From Protopterus annectens (taxonomy: Eukaryota > Chordata > Ceratodontiformes > Protopteridae): a stretch of 64,000 bases of DNA. The notes below the pieces were generated by a model that was not told the DNA's origin, ran no database searches, and worked only from the letters and a program-made list of their open reading frames with translations. The position numbers were made by a program, and so were the translations under genes. The stretch spans positions 1,780,046,466 through 1,780,110,465 of the forward strand of contig NC_056743.1 of NCBI RefSeq assembly GCF_019279795.1. Direction: 5' to 3'. Of the stretch, positions 33,419 to 44,780 are shown piece after piece (the stretch's first letter is position 1; each line of letters begins with the position of its first letter).

Positions 33419-35326
33419 ATGTGAGGGCATGACCCCACACTACCCATTTCTGTATCTACCAACTTCAAGTCTGACTAACACAGAGAAGAGAAAAAATATT
33501 GAAAAGAAATGCAAAACTTAACTTTTCCTTCTCCACGTGTAATACTGAACTCGGTTTGTGACTAGGTCAGCACCAGCATTCCCTTAAATCAACAGAGAAT
33601 GACAACAATCTCCCTGCTACAACATTCAGAGCATCACTGCAAAACTACAGGTTTTTTGATGAAAGCCAGAGTCTGTAAGCACATAGACTGATGAGAAAAC
33701 TTTAGAAAATGCACATTCATTTATTTCTATGGTTGAATTTTACTGCTGTCATTTAAATCTAACTGTTAAGGTGCTGCACTGAATAAGACTGCTAACCCTG
33801 TCCATGTTCCAAGCTGCTGGAAGTGAAACTGTTTTCCCTTTAATGAGATAGAGGGAGGTATGCTGCAGCAGCTTTTTATGTATCATCTTTTACATGTTTC
33901 ATGGCCACATACACAACATTGACTGTTGAAAAATTAGAGATGCCATGCATTATATAGTGCTAATGCATTAATGTTCAAAGACAGACACCATGGAACCGCG
34001 GTGCAGTGGAATAAAGTCCAAACTGGGACCTAGATATCTGAGTTTGGCTAGTGGATTTCACCCTGAAGAGTTGGAAGGTGTATGGGAAATGAGGAGCTAC
34101 AGCTTGCCCATCCTGAGTGGTGTGGTTAAGGGTGGATGCCCAAAACATGTAAAGCAGGAGCTGGTATTGAGTAGGCAGTGATCTGTGAGCCAAGCTGGTG
34201 ACAGTAGGCCTTGTTTGAACATGCTACACAGTTTGCATGCTCAGAAGTGTGGTATTGATTGCCTCTGCAGTTATTTAGGTCCTCACATCACTGGTGGGCA
34301 TGGATTGAGGGATAAGTAAAACATTCCCCTTTCTCATATCCTACTATAGCCTACCAGGTGTCATAAGAGAGACAAACAACCTTCAGGGATGCCTGGGTGA
34401 CTGTCTCCACTAACTGACTTACTCTGTACTGTACTGGGTATGTTCCCAGTATGTGGAACAATGGACTTTGTCACATGACAAGAAGCTTTATGGTTGCCAA
34501 GCATGAGGTCAAAAAAAGCATAAAGGAAAAAAAATATTCTAACACATAAATGCAGTTTGATAAGAAAATAATTTCAGCCACTGGAAATCCAGCATTCACA
34601 ACAGACAAGACACCAGTAGCTATTATGAAATAGTGATAAGAATGGTTGCTAAAACATACAATATCATTTTCTCCTTCTTATTTCAGAGGTACGATACTAA
34701 GTAGCACGAGAAATATAAAAATAAGACATATAAGAAAAAGCATGTTAAAATCATTCCAATTTCATGTCTTTCAGAATTTTAGCATCCTTAAAGAGTTTAC
34801 CAATTCATATCATAGTCACAGTTAATTGACTGAAACAATGTCTAAATTATAGGTGCACTATATCAATGGTATCATTGTAAACAGTTAACAAGAGACCAAT
34901 TTATGTAATTCATCTTAAAATAATTAAATAATTTTATCTACTCATATATATATTTAGCATGTGTTAGCCCCAAAGCACATACCCAGTGAAACAAAGTACT
35001 TCTTACACATCTGTATTAAAACTACCAAAAACAGCGCATAATATCCTTAACATGGGTAACCTCTAGGATATCTTCCTGATATAACTATTTGTATTTATTT
35101 TTACTAAACTTAAGTAAAAGCACCAGTTCAGTAGCTAACTTAATTTGTTTGCATACTGTTATAGTCACAACTACAGGCATCATGTATACAGTGAGTAGCT
35201 AGTGCTTTATTACAATTCCTGTAGGGAGACTTTAACAAGGCCATGGCTAAATCCAGATCAGTCACCTGTCCCATGTCACATTTACTGTGCTACATAGTCC
35301 CTTTTTAATATGCCAGCTGTTGGATA
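33419..35326. other. Unassigned sequence
   Basis: About 1.9 kb without recognised element or gene. Short reading frames around 33975-34193 exist on both strands but have no motif. Confidence 0.4.
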
Positions 35327-35460
35327 GCCACAGCAAACACCATGCAGGTGTGGTATGCAGTGCAGTTACCAAAGCATTGGGGACTATATGTCCATACATC
35401 AGTCTTCCTCTGTAGCTGGCAGTAATGTAGTACAGAGGAAAATAGCCCTTATTGCCCATG
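35327..35460 (-). repeat. Unknown interspersed repeat, copy 2
   Basis: Partner of 24469-24600, with about ten differences in 125 aligned bases. The minus-strand frame is open through the match here too and continues on both sides (35262-35501). Termini are abrupt and differ in flanking sequence, as for a dispersed repeat and not a segmental duplication. Confidence 0.7.
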
Positions 35461-35999
35461 GTCACAGGTTCCCTTCCAGACCCCCTCCCCCATGGTTGCA
35501 TTCACCCTATTGATGGATGTAGCACTTCTGTTCCATATTATACACTACTGGTCACTACTACAGGTTCCTCAACAGATCGGGGATATTTCACATATCATCT
35601 ATGATTCCTATTGCTATGAAGGACAACACAGGTCCTTATACCACAGCAAGTGGTGTTGTCCCCTGTAGGGCTTTCCAAGAGATCCTGTTGCAAACAATTC
35701 CCCCTTGCTTTGTAAGTAAAGTTTGAAGGACTGTGTGTACCTGCCACAAATGTACATGCACATGAGTGTACCACACTAGACAAAGCAGTTTACAAGATTC
35801 TTCTAGGGAGTGACTCCTTAACACTGTTGGTGTCTTCCTTTTTGCATCACTAGAGCCCAAAAGGTGGTTAGCATGTGTATTACAATGACTGCAGATCACT
35901 GGATGCTGCTGGGGTGACTATTATACTCTGTGTATGATGACAGACTACTGGACACATGAACCACTGAACACTTACTTAAAAAGCACTACCTTCTACATA
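35461..35999. other. Unassigned sequence
   Basis: No element recognised. Two overlapping minus-strand frames of 62 and 87 residues (35595-35899) lack motifs. Confidence 0.35.
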
Positions 36000-36566
36000 C
36001 ATATATTTCAAGCACTGGCATGAATACCCTTCTAGCCTACCAATATACCAAAACAGTTGTTCCCATAATAAGTGCCCAGGTTGTTCTTAAATATCTACAA
36101 AACCACAGCCACAGATCCAGAAAAGCTCTTTAATACTAAAATAATCTAGCACCTCAGCTCAAAAGCCTTCAAAGATTGAAGGCTTTTCAGCCAAGGTGTT
36201 AGAGTCTTTTAGTATTAAAGAGCTTTTCTGGATCCATGGCTGTGGTTTTCGTTTTTGTTTAAGGTTCTATAGAGCAGTTTATATGTTCTTAAATATCTAA
36301 ATTAGTGCTTGCTAAGGTCGTCTGTTCCATGCATCAGCTGCTCTCTCAGGGAACCAAATAGTACATTTCTCATTCCTATTGAATCTTTTACATAGGTTGT
36401 CTGATGATTCTTTACTACATTTTGATAACCACAAACAATCCCTGATGTAGTTGTCTCTAAATGGTCTATATACCTGAATAAGATATCCTCTTAAATATCT
36501 ATAGGAGACACTGTAGAAGTTCATATATTTTAGCTTTTTCAGAATAGCTTAATTTTTCACATCCAT
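36000..36566 (-). mobile_element. CR1-B LINE copy 1, 3' part
   Basis: Aligns with 31590-31831 and 32918-33080 of CR1-B copy 2 through shared strings such as CCAAAACA-TTGTTCCCATAATAAG and GTCTATATACCTGAATAAGAT. The minus-strand segment 36312-36524 encodes SYRYLRGYL...SAADAWN-like RT C-terminal sequence. It is interrupted by a hairpin element (36098-36283) and ends at 36566, where CR1-A1 has inserted. The same CR1-B copy continues at 43243. Confidence 0.8.
36098..36283. mobile_element. Foldback (hairpin) element with 16-bp TSD
   Basis: A 74-base left arm (36099-36172) and a 74-base right arm (36176-36249) are near-perfect inverted repeats around a 3-base loop, followed by about 34 unpaired bases. 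The insertion is flanked by a perfect 16-bp duplication, TGTTCTTAAATATCTA, at 36082-36097 and 36284-36299. The second CR1-B copy at about 31690 has the unduplicated empty site. A TSD this long is unlike that of most DNA-transposon MITEs and more like target-primed reverse transcription. No coding content. Confidence 0.85.
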
Positions 36567-36914
36567 AGGTTCATAGGTTCATAGGTTCATACTAGGCTAT
36601 CTGCCCTAGGGCATTTATAAGCCTAGCCAGAATGTGTTTGGCTTTCGCCACCCATTTTAAATTTATTTTGCTATGCCCTTTTCGAGGTTAATATACTGTG
36701 CCTCTGTCTAACAGTGACACAGAAGTGATACCCGGGGTAAACCTATGATCTCCCATCCACTCATCAAGATTCCTCTTGAAGAGAGTCAATGAGGGACTCT
36801 GCCTAACCTGGACTGGGATATTATTCCAGAGTGAAGGGAGCCTCTGGGTTATGAATCTGTCCCTCCAGCATGTCCTATTTATTTCAGTGCTGAGGTTCAA
36901 GTCTCGAGCGTAGC

Positions 36915-38363
36915 TCAATGGGATTTGGATTTTCTGAGGAGCAGCATGTCCATTAATTCCGGGTTGGACATGGCTTTATACGTCAGGCACAGATCGCCTC
37001 TGAACAGGTGGTATGCCACTGAGTAGAGCTGGAGTTTCTTTAACCGGGCAGCATATGGCATCTGTTTGAGCCCTTTGATCCTCTTGGTGAGGTACTTTTG
37101 GGGTCTTTCCAGTTGCTGCAGGTGTCTGGTAAGGTACATCCCAAAAGGGGCATTGCACTCAATTATGGGCCTGATGAGGGATGAGTAAAGAGGCACGATG
37201 ACCTCCCCTGATGTAGACGTGAATCCCTTCATGATTAGGTGGGCTATATAAAATGTTTTTCTAACCACTTTGGCCATGTGGTTGTCAAATGAGAGATTGC
37301 TATTAGCTTGGGTCCCCAGGTCCCTAATTACTTCTTCTGTACTTAATGGATTACCACCTATGTGGTAATTTGTGGGCACTTTGTTTTTGCCAAAGGGGAT
37401 GACTATACACTTTTTGGCATTTAGCTTGAGGCCATGGCTCTGGCACCAGTTGTCTGTTTCTATGAGACCCTTTTGGAGGATGCTTGTGTCGGCTGGAGAG
37501 TCGATTATGGTGCCCAGTTTGCAGTCAGCTGCGAACTTGGTCAGCCACAGTCCTTCCGTGTTGGCCTGTACCTCCGAGAAATATATACCGAACAAGAGAG
37601 GTCCCAGGACTGAGCCTTGTCGGACACCATTTGTAACTGGTTTGGAGTCTGATATGGCTCCAGCAATTCTAACCATGTGGGTTCTGTCCTTGAGCCAGTT
37701 TGCAATCCATCTAGTGACATAGGGGTTTATATTTAAGCTGGTGAGCTTATCTATAATGCCCAAGTGGGGTATTGTATCGAAGGCTTTTGCGAGGTCCAGG
37801 TAGGCTGTGTGGACCACCTTCCCCTCGTCAATGGCCTTGGTGACTGTTTCAAAGAAATCAACCAGGTTTAAGAGGCAGGATCTGCCCTTAACAAAGCCGA
37901 ACTGGGTAGGATCCAGTGTTTGTAGGTCCCCAATATCTTTATTTATGAGGTGCATGATGATCCTTTCCATAGCTTTGCAGACCAAGCTAGTGAGGCTTGT
38001 GGGGCAATAGTTTCCAGGATCCGTTGAGGCACCACCTTTATGGAGAGGGACCGCTGTTGCTGTACGCCACTCTTTGGGCACATATCCTGTAGTAAGGCAG
38101 AGACTGAACAGTAGTTTTATGTTTGGGTTTAGCTCTTCTTGGAGTTCATGTAGGATGCAGCCCGGGACACCATCTTGTCCCATTGATGCTGTGTTTTTTG
38201 CTTTGGAGAGGGCGGCTCTTACCTGAGCATCTGAGATGTCAGGGGGCAGCACTCTGCTGGGATAGATATTTGCCCTTTTGGTGGGGAGGGGGGGAGAAGT
38301 TTGCACTGAACCTGTCAGCCAGAATGTTGGCAATGTCTGTGGGTTCGGTGTATTTCTTGTCAT
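36915..38363 (-). pseudogene. CR1-A1 ORF2 reverse transcriptase
   Basis: An open segment of 482 residues covers the RT N-terminal fingers (MGQDGVPG at 61-68, GNY-PTSLTS near 117-126), motif A with the catalytic aspartate (YLDLAKAFD, D190), a QGSVLGPLLF block (249-258) and the palm box at 277-280. That box reads FAAD where the family has FADD, so one catalytic aspartate is lost, and the VPQG motif reads VRQG. The C-terminal domain is complete to RKSKSH. The frame joins the endonuclease through a +/-1 shift at a G-rich run near 38281-38293. The enzyme would reverse-transcribe element RNA at the nicked target; this copy is predicted inactive. Confidence 0.9.
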
Positions 38364-39420
38364 TTTGGACTAATTCTGAGCATATCTGGGAATTACCACC
38401 CAGGTTCCTAACATAACTAAAGAAAGCCTTGTGATTATCCTTAGTATCCTGTGCAATTTTTCTCTCAAAGCTGGCCTTAGACAATTTTATGTGTGCCCAT
38501 AGTTTTTTGTTAATACTGATCAGTGATGCCTTCCCTTTTTGGGATTTTGCTCTATCATTTAGTAGCTTCTTCCTTCTATTGTATAGTTTGTTTATGGCTG
38601 GGGTCCACCAGACAGGACGTCTGCCTTTGGAGGATTGGGTCTTGGTTTTATTTGGGATCGCATGATCCATGCATTCCTGAAGGTGTTCATAGAATGCGTT
38701 TATAAAGGATTCTGCGGTCTGGGCTGTATTTTCCACAGGCCTGGGGGCTTTAAAGGATTCCACCTCAGTTTTGAGGAGTGTGAAATTTGCTTTAGAGAAG
38801 TTTTTCACTGTGGTTTTCTGGGCAGGGGGTGGGGTCGGGATGTGAATATCCAGTGAGATTAGTTTATGGTCTGATCTTACCAGTGAGGGATACACTTCTG
38901 GTCTGGAACATAGAGTCCCCATGTTGGTGATGATCAGGTCCAGTATGTTTTCCTCTCTTGTGGGAGTGGTAACAAGTTGTTTCATAGCATTTGAGTTTAT
39001 AAATTCTAGGAACCTTTGGGCTAGGGTGTTGGAGCTAGAGTAATGCTCCCAGTCTATGTTTGGGTAGTTGAAGTCGCCCAATATAATGGTGTTTGGAGAG
39101 ACCTTCATATTTTCCACTGTTCTCAGGAAGGCTGAGTGGGGTTCCTGGGTTTGGGAGGGTGGTCTGTAGCAGGCTATAAACTGGAAGGCAGTTTTACCCA
39201 CTGTTAGTTGCACATGGATAGTCTCTGATGCTTCGTGCTTTGCCACCAACCTGGAGGTGTGGGTATCTTTGATGAATATCGATACTCCCCCTCCTTTTGT
39301 GGTTCGATCCAAGTTTTGGGGCCGAAAAGCATGGTATGAGGTATAACCTGTTAGTGCTGGGGTGCTCTCGGGAGCCCTGAACCAGGTTTCTGTTACTGCA
39401 CAGATATCGATGTTCTCCAT
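38239..39420 (-). pseudogene. CR1-A1 ORF2 APE-type endonuclease
   Basis: An open segment of 393 residues encodes an AP-endonuclease-like domain: TETW with E11, YRPPSQ near 85-90, GDFN with D116 and N118, a DLIITN block, and SDHK at 183-186. A basic region links it to RT. In the LINE it nicks target DNA to prime reverse transcription. A stop just upstream of residue 1 (near 39430) separates it from the natural ORF2 start, which copy A2 shows to be about 24 codons upstream (MLLNARSL). All visible catalytic residues are retained; the protein is broken by the upstream stop and the frameshift at its C-terminal end. Confidence 0.88.
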
Positions 39421-39509
39421 GCTAAGGAGAGTTTAGAGTGCATGCATCTTGAGGTTTAGACTTCTGGCGTTGAGTAGCATTACTCTTAGTTTCTTATCCC
39501 TTGTGATAC

Positions 39510-40403
39510 CTATGGAGGTGGGTTTGTCTTTTGAGCCTTCCCTAAAAAAGGCACTATGGGGGTAGCAAGAGCCTTTCCCAATATCCGAAAGCCCAGGGGT
39601 GACAGGTGCAAGCCATCCCTAGCGAAGCATTGTGGCTTGTCGAGCATATCATCCCAAGCTGACAGGCATTGGATCCCCTTTGAATGACACCAGTACTTAA
39701 GCCAATTGTTGAAATTGATCATCTTGTCTTCATATTGTGGCATCATTCTTTGTGAGGGTAAGATGCTACTCAAGGTCAGGGTCATACCGGCCTGGGCTAC
39801 ATGCTCAGAGAGCTCCTTTATGTCTCTTTTCATGTAGTCCAGTGAGGTACGTCTCAGGTCATTCACACCAGCATGGACAATGACTGAGTCATATTTGTAC
39901 TTGCCTTGGAGTGACCTAAGTGCTTGTGTTATGTGGCGGATCCTAGCACCCGACAGGCTGCTCACCGTGACCCTCTCCTTGTTCAGCCTGGTGAGCGGGA
40001 CGTCAGTGTGCCTGATGATAGAGTCACCTATTACAAGTGTATCAGGTGTGTTGTTTAGTCTTAAGGGCTGTGACTGTTTGGCACACTGGCTTTGTGAGAT
40101 ATGTGTTGCACGTGTTTTGTTTTGGGGTAGCGGCTGCTTGGGTGTCTGCTTTGGAGGTCTCTGCTGCTTCGGCAGATCTTTATTTAGAGCCTCTGAGTAT
40201 GTTTTTGTGTCATTATGTGTTTGGTTTGCTGTCGTGGTAGGTCTATGTGAGACTGGAATTGTAGTGAGTGTGGTTTTCTTCTCCTCCTGACTGGTTATGC
40301 CAGTACTGAGTTGAGAGAGCTTAGCCTCCAGTTTGGCTATATGGTTGCATCTCTCACATGGGTTGGAATTTGTTGGGAGGAGGAGAGGGTTGTCTGTGTA
40401 CAT
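39510..40403 (-). CDS. CR1-A1 ORF1, SGNH-esterase protein
   Basis: An intact 297-residue frame. It begins with an N-terminal CERC zinc-type pair and a short leucine coiled coil (residues 16-33), followed by a low-complexity basic linker and an SGNH-hydrolase domain with GDS (126-128), GVND (179-182) and DGLH (263-266), the nucleophile, oxyanion and Asp/His blocks of the family. Such esterase-bearing ORF1 proteins are known from CR1/L2-type LINEs and are thought to bind RNA and possibly membranes. The start is supported by an in-frame TGA two codons upstream. The frame is uninterrupted although ORF2 of the same copy is broken. Confidence 0.88.
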   Translation of the reverse strand: MYTDNPLLLPTNSNPCERCNHIAKLEAKLSQLSTGITSQEEKKTTLTTIPVSHRPTTTANQTHNDTKTYSEALNKDLPKQQRPPKQTPKQPLPQNKTRATHISQSQCAKQSQPLRLNNTPDTLVIGDSIIRHTDVPLTRLNKERVTVSSLSGARIRHITQALRSLQGKYKYDSVIVHAGVNDLRRTSLDYMKRDIKELSEHVAQAGMTLTLSSILPSQRMMPQYEDKMINFNNWLKYWCHSKGIQCLSAWDDMLDKPQCFARDGLHLSPLGFRILGKALATPIVPFLGKAQKTNPPP

Positions 40404-40799
40404 GAGTCAGTTGTAACATTGCCTCAAGATTCTCAGATTCACCAGCTGGACCAGAGAGGAGATTGACAACTGACCTTTGGACATGCTAGAATAATATTGG
40501 GAATTCCTTAATAATTGAAAACCAGGGCCAGTGGGGAGTGAGGGTGTAGTGCTTTTAATTTTTAGTGCTGACTTATATAATTGCTTTAGTGAGCAAGTGC
40601 CAGGTAACTTAAGTGCAATGTGTTACAGGTAACATAAATGCAAAAATGACAAACAGTAACTTTCTTTCAAGTGAAACAAGGAAATAAGTACAGTAAGCAA
40701 TGCAGATATCACTAGTGATCCACAGAAGCACTGAGAAGCCGTGTATTAGGTGGAATTAGCGTTCCAGGGAAATAACAAGCAAACAAACAACAAGCATAT

Positions 40800-41700
40800 A
40801 AACAAAGCTAGATTCAGCAGGCCTGGATCTAGTCTATGCTACAGCAAAGAAGGTGTACCAATTTCAGTAAGATACAGTTCAAATATTCAGGCACTATAAA
40901 CCTCTAACCAGAAATTCCCAGCTCAGAAGGGCAGAGTCCAGCCTCTTCTCCCACAAGAGTGCAGACCACAAACATTCTTAATGTAAAATAACTGGCCTGA
41001 AGCCCAAGTGCTTAAACCAGAACTAATACACTTTAAGAATAACAGACACTGGGCTCTCAATCAGCAGTTCCCAACTTAGAAGGATGAAAGCTACCTGTCC
41101 TGCCACCATAGTGCATGCCACAAACCTTCCTAATGTAAAACAACTGGTCTGAAGCCCAAGTGTTTAATCCAAAAGACTTAGAATGATAGCTACACTTTAA
41201 TCAAGTTACTACCAAGCAGTAATAAATACAATTGAATACTTTAGAGAATGCCTGGATTAGTGCTCATGTTACAAAAACAAAACTAGATCCAGCAGGCCTG
41301 AATCCAGTCTATGCCACAGCAAACAAGGCGCACCAACATCAGTAAGAAGCAGTTCAGATATGCATGCACTATAAGCCTTCAACCAGAAATTCCCAGCTCA
41401 GAAGGGCAGAGTCCAGCCTCTCCTCCCACAAGAGTGCAGACCACGAACCCTCTTAATGTAAAATAACTGGCCTGAAAGCCCAAGTGCTTAAACCAGAATT
41501 AATACACTTTTAGAATAACAGACACTGAGCCCTCAATCAGCAGTTCCCAACCTAGAAGGATGTAAGCTACCTGTTCTGCCACTACAGTGCAGACCACAAA
41601 CCCTCTCAGTGCAAAACAACTGGTCTGAAGCCCAAGTGTTTAAACCAAAAGGCTTAGAATGAGTTACACCAAGCAGTAATAAATACAATTGAGTACTTTT
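40800..41700. repeat. CR1-A1 5' tandem array 1 (about 475-bp units)
   Basis: Two large units start near 40803 (AGATTCAGCAGGCCTGGATC) and 41280 (AGATCCAGCAGGCCTGAATC). Each consists of two related halves of about 190 bp, marked by CAGAAATTCCCAGCTCAGAAGG or CAGCAGTTCCCAACTTAGAAGG and by TAATGTAAAA-AACTGG-CTGAAGCCCAAGTG. The array lies upstream of ORF1 on the element's own 5' side. Confidence 0.85.
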
Positions 41701-42169
41701 AAGATGATGCAAAAGTAAAAGTAGGTAGAAACACAAGTACAGTAAAAGCAGATGAATTTTTTTTTTTCTGAACAAGTGCTGAGATCAAAGAAACAGATTT
41801 GAGTGCTGAAACTAGAAAACTGGCTAGTTATAAGAAAAAAAAAACTAAGCTAGAAGGCTTCCCTCCAACACAGAAGGGCTTGGGGGCTCAGAAGCCTACA
41901 AATAATCTATACCACTTAACAGGAAAGGCAGGAAACAAGCTTAATTTTTTTTTTCCTGTTTCCCAGATGCTCTCTTTGTACACAGTAGGAGTGCCTGAAA
42001 TCAGAATATGATCTCACTGCACTCAGTTGAGTGAGCAAATGAGATGGGCCCAGAAGGAGTATCCAAACACAAATTTACAAGAGGGGCGGGCAGTTGCAAG
42101 GCCACTAAGATTAACACCAAAACAAAAACAGGGAGGGTAGGTGGGACTAACTGAAGAGCAGAGTGAAAA

Positions 42170-43242
42170 CTTCCAGTTCAGTTAATATTCCTTCCACACA
42201 GTTAAAATCAATTTAAATACTGCATTTTTTTGAAAAAAAGAGCAGATAAAGGTACTTAAATTCTCTTATACGTCCAGTTGAATATAGCAAATTCTTAGCC
42301 GGCCAAAGCTGAGGTTCTTAAGCAGAAAATATTTCAAACTGTACCACTTAAATAGGCAAGGACAGGAAATCAAAGAATGTGACTACCCCCACACCTGTAA
42401 TTACTAGCAAATAAAAAATTCAGCAAACACTGACTAACTTCCAGTTCAGCTAATATTCCTTCCACACAGTTAAAATCAATTTAAATACTGTATTTTTTTG
42501 AAAAAAAAAGAGCAGATAAAGGTACTTAAATGTTCTTATATGTCCAGTTGAATATAGCAAGTTCTTAGCTGGCCAAAGCTGAGGTTTTTAAGCAGAAAAT
42601 ATTTCACACTGTACCACTTAAATAGGCAAGGACAGGAAATCAAAGAATGTGACTACCCCCACACCTGTAATTACTAGTAAATAACAAAATTCAACAAACA
42701 CTGACTAACTTCCAGTTCAGCTAATATTCCTTCCACACAGTTGAAATCAATTTAAATACTGTATTGTATTTACTGTAATTACTAGTAAATAACAAAATTC
42801 AGCAAACACTGACTAACTTCCAGTTCAGCTAATATTCCTTCCACACAGTTAAAATCAATTTAAATACTGTATTGTTTTGAAAAAAAAGAGCAGATAAAGG
42901 TACTTAAATTCTCTTATACGTCCAGTTGAATATAGCAAGTTCTTAGCCGGCCAAAGCTGAGGTTTTTAAGCAGAAAATATTTCACACTGTACAACTTAAA
43001 TAGGCAAGGTCAGGAAATCAAAGAATGTGACTACCCCCACACCTGTAATTACGAGTAAATAACAAAATTCAGCAAACACTGACTAACTTCCAGTTCAGCT
43101 AATATTCCTTCCACACAGTTAAAATCAATTTAAATACTGTATTTTGTTGAAAAAAAAAGAACAGATAAAGGTACTTAAATTCTCTTATACGTCCAGTTGA
43201 ATATAGCAAGTTCTTAGCCAGCCAAAGCTGAGGTTTTTAAGC
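42170..43242. repeat. CR1-A1 5' tandem array 2 (about 270-bp units)
   Basis: Units begin with CTTCCAGTTCAG at 42170, 42438, 42709, 42817 and 43087. Periods are 268, 271, 108 and 270 bp; the third unit is internally shortened and the last is cut at 43242. Units are visibly more alike than those of array 1. The array ends exactly where the interrupted CR1-B sequence resumes, so it is the extreme 5' end of the inserted element. Confidence 0.9.
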
Positions 43243-44780
43243 TTGGATGCCTTTGATATATCTCCGCTGTATTCTTCCCAGTTTACTCATGTTTGTTTTC
43301 ATATAAGGTTTCCATATTGTTATTCCATACTCAAGGATGGGTCTAATGTAATTAACAATGACTTCATAATTTCGCATTTCCTAGAATTTATAAATCTTTT
43401 TATACAACATATAGTTCTATAACTATCATTAAGCAATTGGTCAATATGATTAGAAAAACTCAAAGCTGAATCTACCCATACATTCAGGTTGTTAAATGAA
43501 TCTACAGTTTCAATCACCGTGTGCTGTATTAATTATTCACTTTTCAGTTTATCTCTCTTAAATCTCATATGCTTAGTTTTGATGTATTTATCAGCATATT
43601 ATTCTCCTGTGCCCAAATGGTCAATTTAGTCAAGTGCTTTTGCAGATATGCCCTGTATGTAACACATGTAATCAGTTTCCCAATTTTCAAGTCATCTGCA
43701 TACAGACTGTAGAACACCTCAGATGAAAAAGACAGGCATGAACGATACAATCTAAACAAGTGCATGCCAAGGACAGAGCCCTGTGGGACACCCTGACTGT
43801 AACCAAGAATTTTACTTCTTCAATTTATGTATGATACTTGCTATGCCCTAATCGTATGCCATGCAGCTTTCCATTTTATCAAAAGTGCATCATTGTCTAG
43901 CTGTTCTAATTTATTGATATGTGGTTTGTGTATGAGCCTGTCAAATGCTGAAGTTAAATCTATATAAATTACATCACAGCACAATTTTTCATTGATAGCT
44001 GTTATTATATCATTATAGAATATCTGGTTACAGGTAGTAATAGATCTGTTTTTAACATATGCTTGCTGATATATGGATTCAAGTTCCAACCTTTCCATTA
44101 AAGGCAATAAGTTATCCAATATTACCTTATCCATTATTTTTCCACAACATAAAAGTAGACATAAGGGTCTGTATGACTCTAGGTTTTTCCTACTCTCCTT
44201 TCCCTTAGACACAGGTTTAATAAGTGACATCTCGAATCATGAGGAATCTCTCCATATTTATATAACCTAGTAAATAAAAGGTATAATGGTATTATAAGTT
44301 CTTGCTGAAGTGTTCACAGGGGATTGTTACTAATTCTATCTCCTCCCTTTGCTTTATTTGGATCCAGTTTGCATAGTTTTTTTTCAGTCTAATCTAATTT
44401 GACTTCAGTATCTGAGGTTACCTGGATATCATTAGACCAACTTATCACCCTCTTTGTGCAGCCTAACTGTTTTACATAAACTGTTGTAAATATTTCTATA
44501 CTCTGTTGTGTCTGGGAATAAATTTTAAAATCTGCAAACAGTTTATCAATCTGTATGTCTTTACTCCTTCCACATCTTATACATCTATAAAGTGGTTTCC
44601 TATTATGCTGGATTATCTTTATATACATTTTCTTCAAATTTATCCTGATGTTTTCTCACACTATGCCTAATTTTTTTGTCCAGCTTGTTTATTTCAGTTT
44701 TCAAAGTTGTAGTTCAACCTCTTTTCCATTTCTTATTGTTTTTGTCTCTCACCATAATCAGGTATCTTGATCTTATGGAA
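43243..44780 (-). mobile_element. CR1-B LINE copy 1, 5' part (RT)
   Basis: Continuation of 36000-36566 beyond the CR1-A1 insertion. The minus strand encodes, in RT order, an upstream linker (44389-44637, with an NRKPLYRCI-like block), fingers with SLIKPVSKGK and ESYRPL (43841-44230), motif A IYIDLTSAFD, a QGVPQGSVLG block near 43770-43790, and the YADDLKIGK box (43565-43765). The C-terminal region follows at 43320-43517. The YADD box and the different 3' end separate this lineage from CR1-A. Endonuclease and ORF1 are not seen. The frames are broken. Confidence 0.8.

Larger units (their letters stand above)
36567..43242 (-). mobile_element. Full-length CR1-A LINE (A1) with 5' tandem arrays
   Basis: About 6.7 kb in minus orientation. 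Starting from the 3' end it has an octamer tail (three TATGAACC units in complement), a CTAGGCT/AGCCTAG stem, the RT and endonuclease (ORF2), SGNH-esterase ORF1, then about 2.8 kb of 5' region with two tandem arrays (40.80-41.7 and 42.17-43.24 kb). Both edges are defined by the interrupted CR1-B host: host sequence stops at 36566 and resumes at 43243. This suggests that the arrays belong to the inserted element. It is the best-preserved LINE here. Confidence 0.8.

Noticed and set aside
37372-38856. Plus-strand reading frames of 60-116 residues opposite CR1-A1 ORF2
   Set aside because: They are shadows of the minus-strand LINE coding, with no motifs of their own. The same holds for frames opposite ERV-1 pol and CR1-A2.
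40800-43242. CRISPR array
   Set aside because: Repeat units are 190-475 bp and contiguous, without short repeats and unique spacers, and the genome is clearly eukaryotic.
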